32,246 nt of DNA from Massilia sp. UBA2709 (GTDB lineage: Bacteria; Pseudomonadota; Gammaproteobacteria; Burkholderiales; Burkholderiaceae_D): positions 4,309 to 36,554 of the forward strand of contig DEKZ01000023.1 in assembly GCA_002354135.1 (NCBI GenBank), given 5' to 3'. A program made the translations under genes and the position numbers. The notes beneath the pieces were generated by a model. That model was not told where the DNA came from and ran no database searches. It worked only from the letters and a program-made list of their open reading frames with translations. Below are positions 1 through 8,870 of the stretch, piece by piece. Position 1 is the first letter of the stretch. Each line of letters begins with the position of its first letter.

Positions 1-674
<674 letters not shown>

Positions 675-707
675 GTTCGTTCCTTCAGATATAGTTAAAT
701 TCTTTAT

Positions 708-1583
708 TTAGACCGCTGCCGCGCCGGCGACGATCTCGGAGAGTTCTTTGGTAATCGCTGCCTGGCGGGTCTTGTTGTAGACCAGCTTCAGTTCGCCGAT
801 GACGTTACCCGCGTTGTCGCTTGCCGCCTTCATCGCCACCATGCGCGCCGACTGCTCGGACGCCAGGTTCTCGGCGACGGCCTGGTACACCAGGGCCTCG
901 ACGTAGCGCACCAGCAGCTCGTCGATCACGACTTGCGCTTCCGGCTCGTAGATGTAATCCCACGAGATGCCACCAGCTTCCTGTTCCAGGTGCTTGGCGG
1001 GCAGCGGGAGCAGCTGCTCGACGACCGGTTCCTGCTTCATCGTGTTGATGAACTTGGTGTAGCACAGGTACACAGCGTCCAGTTGGCCGTCCTGGTATGC
1101 GTCGAGCATGACCTTGATCGGACCGATCAGCTTTTCCAGGTGCGGGGTGTCGCCGATTTGCGTGGCGTGCGACACGACCTTGACGCCGATGCGGTTCAGG
1201 AAGCCCAGGCCCTTGTTGCCGATGGCAACGGCCTCGATGCGGTTGCCCGCCGCTTCCTGTTCGCGCGACTTCTGCGTCACCTGGCGCAGGATGTTGGTGT
1301 TCATGCCGCCGCACAGACCCTTGTCGGTCGTGACGACGATGAAGCCGACAGCTTTTGCCTGCACGTGCTTGGCTTGCGCCATGAAGACGTGCGTGTACTC
1401 CGGATTCGCGCCAGCAAGATTAGCCGTGATGTTACGAACTTTCTCACTGTAGGGACGGGCGGCGCGCATCCGGTCCTGCGCCTTGCGCATCTTGGATGCG
1501 GCGACCATTTCCATCGCCTTGGTGATCTTCTTCGTATTCTCTACGCTCTTGATCTTGCCACGTATCTCTTTGCCTACTGCCAT
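708..1583 (-). CDS. atpG: ATP synthase F1 subunit gamma
   Basis: Central rotor shaft of F1, coupling proton flow through the c-ring to conformational change in the beta subunits. The 291-residue product has the usual bacterial length. The conserved N-terminal helix (GKEIRGKIKSVENTKKITKAMEMV) and C-terminal helix (YNKTRQAAITKELSEIVAGA) are present; these two form the coiled-coil shaft. The central TTDKGLCGGMN segment is also typical. It lies between atpA and atpD in the standard operon order, about 69 bp after atpA. Nothing is unusual. Confidence 0.98.
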   Translation of the reverse strand: MAVGKEIRGKIKSVENTKKITKAMEMVAASKMRKAQDRMRAARPYSEKVRNITANLAGANPEYTHVFMAQAKHVQAKAVGFIVVTTDKGLCGGMNTNILRQVTQKSREQEAAGNRIEAVAIGNKGLGFLNRIGVKVVSHATQIGDTPHLEKLIGPIKVMLDAYQDGQLDAVYLCYTKFINTMKQEPVVEQLLPLPAKHLEQEAGGISWDYIYEPEAQVVIDELLVRYVEALVYQAVAENLASEQSARMVAMKAASDNAGNVIGELKLVYNKTRQAAITKELSEIVAGAAAV

Positions 1584-1652
1584 GAGTCCTTACTCCTTCC
1601 GGTCACCAGCATCGCCATGTTGCCAATGCGATGCTGGATTCTTCCTCATTTA

Positions 1653-3194
1653 TTAGAATGCGCCGGATTTCTTGAAATCAGCAATGGCGGCGGCCAGCGC
1701 AGCTTCGCCGTCCTTGTCCAGTTGCTTGGTTTCGTCGATCTTCGACAGCAGGGAAGCGTGGCTCGCCTTCAGGAAGTTGTGCAGGCCGTGCTCGAACGGC
1801 AGCACTTGCTTGACTTCGATGTCGTCCAGGTAGCCCTTGTTGACGGCGAACAGCGATGCGGCCATCAGCGAGGTCGACAGCGGCGAGAACTGCGGCTGCT
1901 TCAGCAGTTCGGTCACGCGTGCACCGCGGTCCAGCTGCTTGCGGGTCGATTCGTCCAGGTCCGATGCGAACTGCGCGAACGCAGCCAGTTCACGGTACTG
2001 CGCCAGGTCGGTACGGATACCGCCGGACAGGCCCTTGATGACCTTGGTCTGGGCAGCGCCACCGACGCGCGACACCGAGATACCTGCGTTGATCGCAGGA
2101 CGGATACCGGCGTTGAACAGCGAGGTCTCCAGGAAGATCTGGCCGTCGGTAATCGAGATGACGTTGGTCGGCACGAAGGCCGAGACGTCGCCCGCCTGCG
2201 TTTCGATGATCGGCAGTGCGGTCAGCGAGCCGGTCTTGCCGGTCACGGCGCCGTTGGTGAACTTCTCGACGTAGTCGGCGTTCACGCGTGCTGCGCGCTC
2301 GAGCAGACGGCTGTGCAGGTAGAACACGTCGCCCGGGTAGGCTTCGCGGCCCGGCGGACGGCGCAGCAGCAGGGAAATCTGGCGGTAGGCGACTGCCTGC
2401 TTCGACAGGTCGTCGTACACGATCAGCGCGTCTTCGCCGCGGTCGCGGAAGTATTCGCCCATCGCGCAGCCCGAGTAGGCCGAGATGTACTGCATGGCGG
2501 CCGATTCCGACGCCGATGCTGCGACAACAATGGTGTACTCCATCGCGCCGTGCTGTTCCAGCGAACGCACGATGTTCTTGATGGTCGATGCCTTCTGGCC
2601 GATTGCGACGTACACGCAGGTGACGCCCTGGCCCTTCTGGTTGATGATCGCGTCGACTGCGACAGCCGATTTACCGGTCTGGCGGTCGCCGATGATCAGC
2701 TCACGCTGGCCACGGCCGATCGGCACCATCGCGTCGATCGACTTGATACCGGTCTGCATCGGCTGCGAGACCGATTCACGGGCGATCACGCCCGGCGCGA
2801 TCTTTTCGATCGGCGCGGTCAGCGAGGTAGCGATCGGACCCTTGCCGTCGATCGGCTGGCCCAGTGCGTTGACGACGCGGCCGCGCAGTTCCGGACCGAT
2901 CGGCACTTCCAGGATGCGGCCGGTGGTCTTGACGGTGTCGCCTTCCGAGATGTGCTCGTAAGCACCCAGGATCACGGCGCCGACCGAGTCGCGCTCGAGG
3001 TTCATCGCCAGACCGAAGGTGTTGCCAGGGAATTCCAGCATCTCGCCTTGCATCACGTCCGACAGACCATGGATGCGGCAGATACCGTCGGCGACGGAGA
3101 TCACCGTGCCTTGATTGCGAACGTCAGCCGAACCTTCCAGGCCCTGGATCCGGCTCTTGATCAGTTCGCTGATTTCAGATGGGTTAAGTTGCAT
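1653..3194 (-). CDS. atpA: ATP synthase F1 subunit alpha
   Basis: Non-catalytic nucleotide-binding subunit of F1. The 513-residue product is full length for the family. The P-loop GDRQTGKS is at residues 169-176. The SVSRVGGAAQ segment carries the conserved arginine that reaches into the catalytic site of the neighbouring beta subunit. The N-terminus MQLNPSEISELIKSRI is the standard alpha start. It sits 86 bp downstream of atpH and 69 bp upstream of atpG on the same strand. Confidence 0.99.
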   Translation of the reverse strand: MQLNPSEISELIKSRIQGLEGSADVRNQGTVISVADGICRIHGLSDVMQGEMLEFPGNTFGLAMNLERDSVGAVILGAYEHISEGDTVKTTGRILEVPIGPELRGRVVNALGQPIDGKGPIATSLTAPIEKIAPGVIARESVSQPMQTGIKSIDAMVPIGRGQRELIIGDRQTGKSAVAVDAIINQKGQGVTCVYVAIGQKASTIKNIVRSLEQHGAMEYTIVVAASASESAAMQYISAYSGCAMGEYFRDRGEDALIVYDDLSKQAVAYRQISLLLRRPPGREAYPGDVFYLHSRLLERAARVNADYVEKFTNGAVTGKTGSLTALPIIETQAGDVSAFVPTNVISITDGQIFLETSLFNAGIRPAINAGISVSRVGGAAQTKVIKGLSGGIRTDLAQYRELAAFAQFASDLDESTRKQLDRGARVTELLKQPQFSPLSTSLMAASLFAVNKGYLDDIEVKQVLPFEHGLHNFLKASHASLLSKIDETKQLDKDGEAALAAAIADFKKSGAF

Positions 3195-3280
3195 GAGTGC
3201 TAACTCCTAATAGTTTCTTGATGCGTAGGGCAAGGACGTGAGATGCCGGCTGACAGTGCTAAGTTCCTGCGAAGTTCCGC

Positions 3281-3814
3281 TTACGAGACCAGCGCAACAT
3301 GCATTTGTTGCAGCTTGGCGCGTACCGAGGTATCGAGCACTTCATCACCGACCACCACGCGCACGCCACCGATCAGCGACGGGTCCACAGTGACCGTGGG
3401 GTTGAGCTTGCGGCCGAATTTCTTTTCCAGCGTTGCGACCAGTTGCGCCACCTGGGCGTCGGTCATGTCGAACGCGCTGTAGATGGTCGCGTCGGCAGCA
3501 CCTGCCTGCGCGTTCTTCAGCACCTGGAACTGCGCGCCGATTTCCGGCAGCAGGCTGATGCGGCCGTTTTCGGCCAGCATCGTCAGGAAGTTCGACGCTT
3601 CCGGGGTCATCGGCGACTTCACGAGCGCGGCCAGGGCGCCGGTGATATCGGCGGCGGACACGTTCGGGTTGGCGGCAAACGCCTGCACATCAGGGTTGGC
3701 GCCGACTTGTGCCAGTTCGGACACGAGTTCGGACCAGGCTGCCATGTTGCCCTGTTGGGCGACACGGAACAGCGCTTCGGCGTAGGGACGGGCGACGGTT
3801 GCGAGTTCAGCCAT
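3281..3814 (-). CDS. atpH: ATP synthase F1 subunit delta
   Basis: Peripheral-stalk subunit that joins the top of F1 to the b subunits (OSCP homologue). The 177-residue length is typical. The N-terminus MAELATVARPYAEALFRVAQ matches the conserved RPYAxALF signature of delta subunits, and the C-terminal part (LIGGVRVVVGDEVLDTSVRAKL) matches the conserved delta/OSCP end. The stop of atpF is two bases from the start, so translation is probably coupled. Confidence 0.97.
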   Translation of the reverse strand: MAELATVARPYAEALFRVAQQGNMAAWSELVSELAQVGANPDVQAFAANPNVSAADITGALAALVKSPMTPEASNFLTMLAENGRISLLPEIGAQFQVLKNAQAGAADATIYSAFDMTDAQVAQLVATLEKKFGRKLNPTVTVDPSLIGGVRVVVGDEVLDTSVRAKLQQMHVALVS

Positions 3815-3816
3815 GA

Positions 3817-4287
3817 TTAGAGCTCGGTCGACAGTTGCGACAGCAGGGCGGCGTGCGCTTCTGCGTTCACTTCACGCTTGAGGATCTGCTCGGCGCCTTG
3901 CACTGCCAGTGCGGCCACCTGGCCACGCAGTTCTTCGCGCGCGCGCGTTACCTGCTGCTCGGCGTCGGCCTTGGCGGCAGCGACGATACGGGCGGCTTCT
4001 TCAGCGGCGGTCTTCTTGGCTTCATCGATGATCAGCTGGGCGCGCTTTTCGGCGTCAGCGATGCGCTTCTGGCCTTCGTCACGGGCGCCGGCCAGTTCGG
4101 CCTGCACGCGCTTCTCGGCGGCTGCCAGGTCGGCCTTGCCACGGTCGGCGGCGGCCAGACCATTCGCGATCCTCTCGGCGCGCTCGTCGAGCGCTTTCAT
4201 CAGCGGCGGCCACACGAACTTCATCGTGAACAGCGCCAAGACGAGGAAGACGGCGAGCTGTGCAAACAGAGTTGCGTTAAGGTTCAC
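3817..4287 (-). CDS. atpF: ATP synthase Fo subunit b
   Basis: Peripheral-stalk subunit anchored in the membrane. The 156-residue product has one N-terminal hydrophobic segment (about residues 7-27). A long charged Ala/Lys/Glu-rich helix follows, typical of the dimeric b coiled coil, with repeated AAEKR/AAKADAEQ patterns. The MNLNATLFAQ start is the common proteobacterial b start. The gene lies between atpE and atpH as expected, two bases before atpH. Confidence 0.97.
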   Translation of the reverse strand: MNLNATLFAQLAVFLVLALFTMKFVWPPLMKALDERAERIANGLAAADRGKADLAAAEKRVQAELAGARDEGQKRIADAEKRAQLIIDEAKKTAAEEAARIVAAAKADAEQQVTRAREELRGQVAALAVQGAEQILKREVNAEAHAALLSQLSTEL

Positions 4288-4358
4288 GGTTTTTCCCTTC
4301 TCACAAAAACGGATGCCGAACCGCGATGGTTCGGCCCTTGAAAACGAGATGCGTCGTC

Positions 4359-4601
4359 TTAGCCGGTGAACGGGTTAGCGAACGCGAACAGCATTGCGAT
4401 ACCAACGCCGATCAGGAATGCCGCGTCGATCAGACCGGCCAGCAGGAACATCTTGGTTTGCAGGGTGTTCATCAGTTCAGGCTGACGTGCCGAGGCTTCC
4501 AGGTACTTACCGCCCATCAGAGCGATACCGATACATGCGCCGATAGCGCCGAGGCCGATGATCAAACCGCAAGCCAGTGCAACAAAAGAAACGTCAGTCA
4601 T
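4359..4601 (-). CDS. atpE: ATP synthase Fo subunit c
   Basis: Proteolipid of the rotating c-ring. The 80-residue hairpin has two hydrophobic helices joined by the polar ARQPE loop at residues 38-42. The ion-carrying carboxylate is Asp59 in GLIDAAFLIGVG. An aspartate in this setting, without the Gln/Glu-Ser sodium-binding pattern, points to proton coupling (established for the family). Upstream on the minus strand lies an AT-rich spacer of about 87 bp after atpB (4602-4688), often associated with strong translation of atpE. Confidence 0.98.
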   Translation of the reverse strand: MTDVSFVALACGLIIGLGAIGACIGIALMGGKYLEASARQPELMNTLQTKMFLLAGLIDAAFLIGVGIAMLFAFANPFTG

Positions 4602-4688
4602 GATTACTCCAAAAAGTTAATTTAAAAACCAGATTAAAAACTACAACTTCGTTACAACCACTATCTTGTTCGATGCTTGCGGCGCCGA

Positions 4689-5525
4689 TCAGTGGCCTTC
4701 GTGAGCCTGACCGAGGTACACCAGCGTCAGCATCATGAAGATGAATGCCTGCAGGAACACGATCAGGATGTGGAAGATCGCCCAGATCGAGCCGGCAATC
4801 ACCTGGCCCGCGAAACCGAAGACGGTAGCGGTTGAACCAAGCAAAGCGATCAATAGGAACAGCAGCTCGCCGGCGAACATGTTGCCGAACAGTCGCATAC
4901 CGAGCGACACCATTTTTGCTGCGTATTCGATGATGTTCAGCAGCAGGTTGAACGGCGCCATGTAGATGCCGAACGGTGCTGCGAACAGTTCGTGGAGCCA
5001 GCCGCCCAGGCCCTTGATCTTGATGCCGTAGTAGAGCATCAGGATCAGCACGCCCAGCGAGATGCCGATGGTGCCGTTCAGGTCGGCGGTCGGGACCACG
5101 CGGTGGTACGGGAACAGGTGCTCGACGCCGAACCACTTGAAGGCTTCGGAGAAGATGTCGACCGGCAGGAAGTCCAGCGAGTTCATCAGGGCGACCCAGA
5201 CGAACACGGTCAGCGCGGCCGGGGCGATGAAGCTGCGGTCGCCGTGGACGATGGTCTTCGACTGGTTCTCGACCATCTCGACCAGCATCTCGACGGCGGC
5301 CTGGAAGCGGCCCGGCACGCCGGAGGTCGCCTTGCGCGCGGCCATCCACATGATCAGGCAGCCGATGACGCCCATTGCGATCGACCAGAAAATGGTGTCG
5401 TAGTGGAGGACGGAGAAGTCGACCGGACCCTGCTGGTGGGTGTTCGACAGGTGGCCCAGGTGGTGCCGGATGTACTCTGATGCGGTGGGCGCGTGGTGTG
5501 CGCCTTCTACGGTTGTCGTCGCCAT
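4689..5525 (-). CDS. atpB: ATP synthase Fo subunit a
   Basis: Integral membrane subunit holding the proton half-channels. The 278-residue product has several hydrophobic helices. The essential arginine is in LGMRLFGNMFAGELL (Arg211), with Asn215 and Glu220 nearby, the pattern needed for proton transfer to the c-ring. The histidine-rich N-terminal extension (about 40 residues) is common in betaproteobacterial a subunits. The start lies two bases after the atpI stop, indicating translational coupling. Confidence 0.98.
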   Translation of the reverse strand: MATTTVEGAHHAPTASEYIRHHLGHLSNTHQQGPVDFSVLHYDTIFWSIAMGVIGCLIMWMAARKATSGVPGRFQAAVEMLVEMVENQSKTIVHGDRSFIAPAALTVFVWVALMNSLDFLPVDIFSEAFKWFGVEHLFPYHRVVPTADLNGTIGISLGVLILMLYYGIKIKGLGGWLHELFAAPFGIYMAPFNLLLNIIEYAAKMVSLGMRLFGNMFAGELLFLLIALLGSTATVFGFAGQVIAGSIWAIFHILIVFLQAFIFMMLTLVYLGQAHEGH

Positions 5526-5527
5526 TT

Positions 5528-5866
5528 TCAGTGCCTAAATAATAAGAATATGTAACTCTTCAGTGCCACGATGAACCCGGCGAGGAGCGCCAGCCAGTTC
5601 AGATCGCGGTACAGCCACGCAGTTGCTCCCAGCAGGGCAAGCGTTAATGCAATCTTTATAAATTCCCAAATGAAAAACGAGAACGGGTTAGCCCCGCCTG
5701 GTTTTTGTGCGGCGGCGAACAAGCGCAGCGCCATAATGCCGTTGGGCAAGACACAACAGATTCCACCGAGTACCGCCGACAACATCGCAGGCCATCCCCC
5801 CAGCAGTGCGGCGACGAGGCCGGCGACTACTGTTACGATCAATTGCAGGGAGACCAGGCGCAACAT
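5528..5866 (-). CDS. atpI: ATP synthase subunit I (assembly factor)
   Basis: Small hydrophobic protein encoded first in many bacterial atp operons; family members help c-ring assembly or magnesium handling. The 112-residue product has four hydrophobic stretches, with conserved GGWPAMLSAVLGGICCVLPN and FIWEFIKIALTLALL blocks. Sequence conservation of AtpI is low, so the call rests on position, length and these blocks. It is the first gene after the atp promoter at 5931-5960. Confidence 0.93.
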   Translation of the reverse strand: MLRLVSLQLIVTVVAGLVAALLGGWPAMLSAVLGGICCVLPNGIMALRLFAAAQKPGGANPFSFFIWEFIKIALTLALLGATAWLYRDLNWLALLAGFIVALKSYIFLLFRH

Positions 5867-5930
5867 TTTTATTCTTTCGCCTTAGCCATGAGAACCGAGT
5901 TACGGTGTGGTAATTACATGAATCAGCGGG

Positions 5931-5960
5931 ATTATAAGTTCGTTAGTGCATTTGAGTCAA
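5931..5960 (-). promoter_or_regulatory. sigma-70 promoter of the atp operon
   Basis: Read on the minus strand, TTGACT (5955-5960) and a perfect TATAAT (5931-5936) are separated by 18 bp, giving a predicted transcript start about 60 bp before atpI. This is close to the housekeeping sigma-70 consensus and fits a constitutive atp operon. Confidence 0.8.
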
Positions 5961-6113
5961 ACGATTCCGCCTCTTCCGTACCGCCTCCGGAGGGCTTGAA
6001 ATGTGACATAAATATTGACAGTAAGCTCAGTTTTCGATGCAGTTCGCGTGTCGAAATGCAGATGTGTAGCAGAAGATTTTGATGAGGAATTGGCGCGGAA
6101 GATGGGCGCAGGG

Positions 6114-6145
6114 ACGTAGGGTGGACGGGTTTCCCGTCCACGCGT
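6114..6145. repeat. REP-like palindrome (CGTAGGGTGGACGGG type)
   Basis: Perfect 9-bp arms GTGGACGGG/CCCGTCCAC around a TTT loop (6121-6141), preceded by CGTAG and followed by GCGT. It belongs to the family also seen at 6326-6358, 15971-16084, 19104-19134 and 29763-29819. It lies in the 506-bp gap between atpI and parB. That gap holds the atp promoter, this repeat, the copy at 6326-6358, a small CTCCAA/TTGGAG hairpin at 6216-6234, and no convincing gene. Confidence 0.75.
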
Positions 6146-6325
6146 GCAAGGAACTGCAGCCGACCGGGCATGTCGATGCGGTCGGAATCCGGTTTGCCTG
6201 TGTTATATAAAGCAACTCCAAACTATTGTTGGAGAATAGCGACAGTTGTTGAGCGTTGAGCTGCCGTTCGGGTTTTGGTGTCGCGCGAAAACAGGTGCTG
6301 CACAGAGGTGTGCGCAAACGTGGTG

Positions 6326-6358
6326 GAACGCGTGGACGGCAAAGCCGCCCCGGCGTCC
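6326..6358. repeat. Diverged REP-like palindrome downstream of parB
   Basis: ACGCGTGGACGGC, then AAA, then GCCGCCC and a further GGCGTCC. The arms GGACGGC (6334-6340) and GCCGCCC (6344-6350) pair with one mismatch. In reverse orientation it resembles the family consensus GGGTGGRCGGC-TTT-GCCGYCCACGCG. It begins about 15 bases past the parB stop and could limit read-through into the atp promoter region. Confidence 0.55.
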
Positions 6359-6372
6359 CTGCGTTTCCATGA

Positions 6373-7242
6373 TCAGGCACGCAGCCGCGCCAGCACACCT
6401 TCCAGCACATCCAGGTTCTGGAAGTCGATGATCATCTGCCCCCTGCCCTTCGGTCCCATCTTGAACACGACCGGCGTCGCCAGCCGGTCCGACAGCTCTT
6501 CTTCGAGGCGCACGATGTCGCCCGACTTTTCCTTCAGGCGCGCCTGGGCTGCCGGGCTGTTCTGTTCCTCGATGGCGCGCGCCACCAGTTTTTCGGTTTC
6601 GCGTACCGACAGGCGTTTGGCGACGACTTGGTTCGCCAGGGCGATCTGGCTGGCGTTATCCACAGACAGGAGCGCACGGGCGTGGCCCATGTCGATGTCG
6701 CCGGCCATCAGCATGGTCTGCACTGGCCCGGCCAGGTTCACCAGGCGCAGCAGGTTGGACACGGCGCTGCGCGAACGGCCGACCGCGCTGGCGGCCTGTT
6801 CATGGGTGAAATTGAAATCCGAGATCAGGCGCGCGATGCCCTGCGCCTCTTCCAGCGGATTCAGGTCTTCGCGCTGCATGTTCTCGATCAGCGCCATCGC
6901 CGCGGCGGCCTGGTCGTCGACCTCGCGCACCAGCACCGGGATTTCTTCCAGGCCGGCGAGCTGGGCCGCGCGGAAGCGGCGTTCGCCGGCGATGATCTCG
7001 TAGCGGCCGCCGTCGACCGGGCGCACCAGCACCGGCTGCATCACGCCCTGGCTCTTGATCGAGGCGGCCAGTTCGTTCAGCGCCCCCTCGTCCATGCGGG
7101 TGCGCGGCTGGTACTTGCCCGCCTGGAGCTGGGAGATCGGCAGCGCGGACGGTGCGCCGGTTGGCGCCGGTGCGCTGTCGAGGTCGCCGCCGAGCAATGC
7201 ATCGAGACCGCGGCCGAGGCCCTTGAGTTTTTTGGTAGCCAT
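6373..7242 (-). CDS. parB: Chromosome-partitioning protein ParB (CTPase, parS-binding)
   Basis: Binds parS, hydrolyses CTP and slides as a clamp to build the origin-region partition complex. The 289-residue product has the family start KGLGRGLDALLGG, box I near residues 61-75, the CTP-binding GERRFRA motif at 86-92, the ENMQRED motif at 120-126, and a helix-turn-helix at about 147-168 (HEQAASAVGRSRSAVSNLLR) that reads parS. The C-terminal MIIDFQNLDVLEGVLARL is a dimerisation region. An SD-like GGGAG precedes the ATG. It lies 18 bp after parA, and three consensus parS sites lie 3.7 kb away at 10897-11021. Confidence 0.97.
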   Translation of the reverse strand: MATKKLKGLGRGLDALLGGDLDSAPAPTGAPSALPISQLQAGKYQPRTRMDEGALNELAASIKSQGVMQPVLVRPVDGGRYEIIAGERRFRAAQLAGLEEIPVLVREVDDQAAAAMALIENMQREDLNPLEEAQGIARLISDFNFTHEQAASAVGRSRSAVSNLLRLVNLAGPVQTMLMAGDIDMGHARALLSVDNASQIALANQVVAKRLSVRETEKLVARAIEEQNSPAAQARLKEKSGDIVRLEEELSDRLATPVVFKMGPKGRGQMIIDFQNLDVLEGVLARLRA

Positions 7243-7260
7243 TTCTAGAACACTCCCTGG

Positions 7261-8031
7261 TTACATCGTCTTGATGCGCTCGACCATCTCGGCCCCGAAC
7301 GCGATGTAGGCCTGCGCCCCTTTCGAGGACGGATCGAAGGTCACGCCGGGCACGCCATACGACGGCGCCTCGGCCAGGCGCACGTTGCGCGGAATGATGG
7401 TTTTAAAAACCTTGCCGCCGAAGTGCTGCTCGAGCTGCTTCGAGACCTGCTGCGACAGGGTCATGCGCGGATCGAACATCACGCGCAACAGACCGATGAT
7501 CTTCAGGTCGGTGTTCAGGTTGGCGTGCACCTTCTTGATCGTGTTGACCAGGTCGGACAAGCCTTCCAGTGCGTAGTACTCGCACTGCATCGGGATGATC
7601 ACGCCGTGGGCCGCGCACAGGCCGTTCAGGGTCAACATCGACAATGCCGGCGGACAGTCGACCAGGATGAAGTCGTAGTCCGCATCCACCTTGGCCAGCG
7701 CGTGCTTCAGGCGGCGCTCGCGGCTGTCCAGTTCGACCATCTCGACTTCGGCGCCGGCCAGCTCGCGATTCGCCGGCAGCACATCGAAGTGACCGGCTTC
7801 GGAGCGCACACGCGCCGCGCTCACCTCGGCCTCGCCCAGCAGCACCTCGTAGGTCGAGCTTTCCAGCGTCGCCTTGTTGATGCCCGCTCCCATGGTCGCA
7901 TTGCCCTGCGGGTCGAGGTCGACCAGCAGCACGCGCTGGTCCAGCTTGGCCAGTCCCGCGGCCAGGTTGACGCTGGTGGTCGTCTTGCCGACTCCCCCCT
8001 TTTGGTTTGCAACGCAAAAAATCTTTGCCAT
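7261..8031 (-). CDS. parA: Chromosome-partitioning ATPase ParA/Soj
   Basis: Walker-type ATPase that binds DNA non-specifically and moves ParB-parS complexes; Soj homologues also modulate DnaA. The 256-residue product has the deviant Walker A KGGVGKTT at residues 11-18, the LLVDLDPQGNATMG A' motif, and FILVDCPPALSMLT as Walker B. There is no N-terminal DNA-binding domain, so it is the short chromosomal type and is not expected to repress its own gene. The upstream gap holds an unusual array of 11-bp near-palindromes (8062-8126). Confidence 0.97.
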   Translation of the reverse strand: MAKIFCVANQKGGVGKTTTSVNLAAGLAKLDQRVLLVDLDPQGNATMGAGINKATLESSTYEVLLGEAEVSAARVRSEAGHFDVLPANRELAGAEVEMVELDSRERRLKHALAKVDADYDFILVDCPPALSMLTLNGLCAAHGVIIPMQCEYYALEGLSDLVNTIKKVHANLNTDLKIIGLLRVMFDPRMTLSQQVSKQLEQHFGGKVFKTIIPRNVRLAEAPSYGVPGVTFDPSSKGAQAYIAFGAEMVERIKTM

Positions 8032-8061
8032 CTATCTTATCCGGACACGACTATATTGACC

Positions 8062-8126
8062 TATACCGTTCATACCTTTTAAACCGTATAAACGGTTTAT
8101 TCAGTTTAAACGGTATAAACCGTTTA
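8062..8126. promoter_or_regulatory. Phased array of TAAACSGTWTA near-palindromes upstream of parA
   Basis: Four 11-bp repeats start at 8080 (TAAACCGTATA), 8089 (TAAACGGTTTA), 8107 (TAAACGGTATA) and 8116 (TAAACCGTTTA). A fifth, degenerate copy (TATACCGTTCA, 9 of 11 matches) starts at 8062. All starts are multiples of 9 bp apart (18, 9, 18, 9), so adjacent copies combine into 20-bp palindromes at 8080-8099 and 8107-8126. The remainder of the 194-bp rsmG-parA gap (8127-8225) shows no gene. This looks like an operator for an unidentified protein, or a DNA-bending element. Confidence 0.6.
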
Positions 8127-8225
8127 TATTGTTAGCTGTAGGAGGGCCTTTCTTGCCCTTGGCAATCTGCTGTCGAGCGGCCTTTCGGTTCTGCCGTTTT
8201 GCCGCTCCCGTTTTGCCTCTGTTTT

Positions 8226-8870
8226 TTATATTGCTCGTTCGATGAATACCAGGTGACGTTCCGCTTCCAGTTTCGGCACCCGCAAAGGCCGCAATTCCTG
8301 CACCTTCCACTCCTGGGGCAGCCTTTGCTGCTCCTCGGCAGGCGCCGTGCCTTTCAGGGCAATGAACCTGCCGCCCTCGGCCAGCAGGTGCCCGGACCAG
8401 TTGACGAAATCCGAGAGGTCGGCAAACGCACGCGAAGTGATGACTTCGAAAGGCCCGGCCTTCAGATCCTGCACCTTCATCGTGTACACGGTGACATTCG
8501 CCAGGCCGAGTTCCGCTTTTACCTGGGTCAGGAAGGCGGTTTTCTTGTGCACGGTGTCGATCAGCGATACCTGCATGTCGGGCCGGGCAATGGCCAGCAC
8601 CAGGCCCGGCAAGCCGCCCCCTGCCCCGACGTCGAGCAGGCTTTTCACGCCCTCGAACGCCGACACTGCCGCCAACGAATCGAGCAGATGATGGGTCACC
8701 ATCTGCATCGGGTCGCGCAGCGAAGTGAGGTTGTAGACGCCGTTCCACTTGGCCATCAGCGCTAGGTAGTCCATCAATTGCTCGCGCTGCGCGGCCCACA
8801 GCGGCAAATCGAGTTCGTCGATGCCGTCGTTGAGCACCTGCATCAGTTTTTCGCGGTCAAAACCCCTCAT
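8226..8870 (-). CDS. rsmG: 16S rRNA (guanine527-N7)-methyltransferase RsmG
   Basis: SAM-dependent methyltransferase acting on 16S rRNA (formerly GidB). The 214-residue product has the conserved KWNGVYNLTSLRDP segment (41-54), the SAM-binding DVGAGGGLPG motif at residues 80-89, and the TSRAFADLSDFVNWS region. Its ATG overlaps the TGA of mnmG by four bases (ATGA), so the pair is translationally coupled, as in many proteobacteria. Confidence 0.97.
   Translation of the reverse strand: MRGFDREKLMQVLNDGIDELDLPLWAAQREQLMDYLALMAKWNGVYNLTSLRDPMQMVTHHLLDSLAAVSAFEGVKSLLDVGAGGGLPGLVLAIARPDMQVSLIDTVHKKTAFLTQVKAELGLANVTVYTMKVQDLKAGPFEVITSRAFADLSDFVNWSGHLLAEGGRFIALKGTAPAEEQQRLPQEWKVQELRPLRVPKLEAERHLVFIERAI

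Noticed and set aside
933..3203. A 756-codon plus-strand open frame opposite atpA and atpG
   Set aside because: It is antisense to two certain genes; long open antisense frames are expected in GC-rich coding DNA. It has no recognisable domain and a His/Asp/Arg-biased composition.
5932..6410. Short frames in the atpI-parB gap
   Set aside because: They overlap the atp promoter and the REP-like repeats and look like nothing known.
8127..8225. Possible small RNA or gene between rsmG and the parA repeat array
   Set aside because: Only short GC-rich hairpins are seen, with no promoter-terminator pair or coding bias.
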